From assembly GCA_028571685.1 (NCBI GenBank), contig CM053141.1:70355833-70419832 (forward strand): 64,000 nt of DNA, written 5' to 3'. This DNA comes from Heterohyrax brucei (lineage: Eukaryota > Chordata > Mammalia > Hyracoidea > Procaviidae). Positions 63,872 to 64,000 of this stretch are shown in pieces. The position numbers and the translations under genes were made by a program. Within the stretch, counting starts at the first letter, position 1; each line of letters opens with the position of its first letter. Under the pieces are notes generated by a model. That model had not been told where the DNA came from. It did no database searches and saw only the letters and a list, made by a program, of their open reading frames with translations.

Positions 63872-64000
63872 TGGGGAGGATGGGGAGAAACCAAAACCCT
63901 CATTTCACTCCATCTGCTTTGGAAAACTTTCTGCTGGTTCATCAAATAGTTAAACACAGAGTTACTATCTGGCACATCTAGCTTTGATGCTGCCTGTGTT
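63872..64000 (+). mobile_element. Inverted 5' part of the same L1M
   Basis: In sense orientation: 'taagtgctggggaggatggg', 'gagaaaccaaaaccctcatt', 'tttggaaaactttctgctgg' and 'aaacacagagttactatctg'. In an intact L1M this sequence lies directly upstream of the part found in antisense to the left, so the orientation switches at 63872. It runs off the window. Confidence 0.85.

Overview
The window reads as mammalian nuclear DNA from an afrotherian, most likely an elephant or another paenungulate. The evidence is dozens of tRNA-derived SINEs of the AfroSINE type (head like 'gccctggtgg.gcagtggttaag', tail like 'gtcactatgagtcagaat') and many pieces of an RTE/BovB-like LINE whose 3' tail resembles the SINE tail. 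Around these lie general placental repeats: old L1M, L2, MIR, MER5-type hAT elements, ERVL and MaLR-type LTRs. Base composition is AT-rich and CpG-poor. Family names come from remembered consensus patterns, because no database search was possible.

I find no protein-coding gene of the host that I can support. The longest open frames fall in transposon pol remnants (RTE 45698-46282, L1 22188-22874) or look like chance frames. The window is best described as an intergenic or deep intronic stretch made of nested transposons. Weak host-gene candidates are a possible decayed processed pseudogene on the minus strand (about 8790-10160), an exon-like segment at 15499-15690, and a short unit with an A-rich tail at 7150-7405.

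Layout. 1-15 kb: old L1/HAL1-like, L2 and MIR remnants, scattered AfroSINEs, one RTE fragment, and a tRNA-Gly-headed SINE. 15.7-26.2 kb: an old L1M, apparently interrupted by an L2 tail and a younger L1 (17.48-25.72 kb) with a 5' UTR, decayed ORF1, ORF2 and an afrotherian-type 3' UTR; that L1 carries another L1 tail and a SINE. 26-29.7 kb: SINE, MER5, an ERVL 3' end (dUTPase-like remnant plus LTR) and the 5' half of an RTE. 30-42 kb: dense SINE clusters with SINE-in-SINE and RTE-in-SINE nesting, L1 3' UTR fragments and a dispersed 150-bp direct repeat. 43-49 kb: two inverted RTE copies, one containing a palindromic mariner derivative, followed by a run of SINEs. 50-59 kb: a quiet AT-rich stretch, LTR-type repeats, an antisense L1M, and an internally deleted RTE. 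59.5-64 kb: a three-level nest, L1M > L1 3' UTR > nearly complete RTE, with a twin-priming-type inversion of the L1M at the window end.

The elements form one mobilisation economy. The RTE encodes an APE-type endonuclease and a reverse transcriptase (YADD still visible), and the SINEs carry its tail and probably used its machinery. L1 supplied the other large insertions. I found no convincing new functional system; the notable signals are structural.
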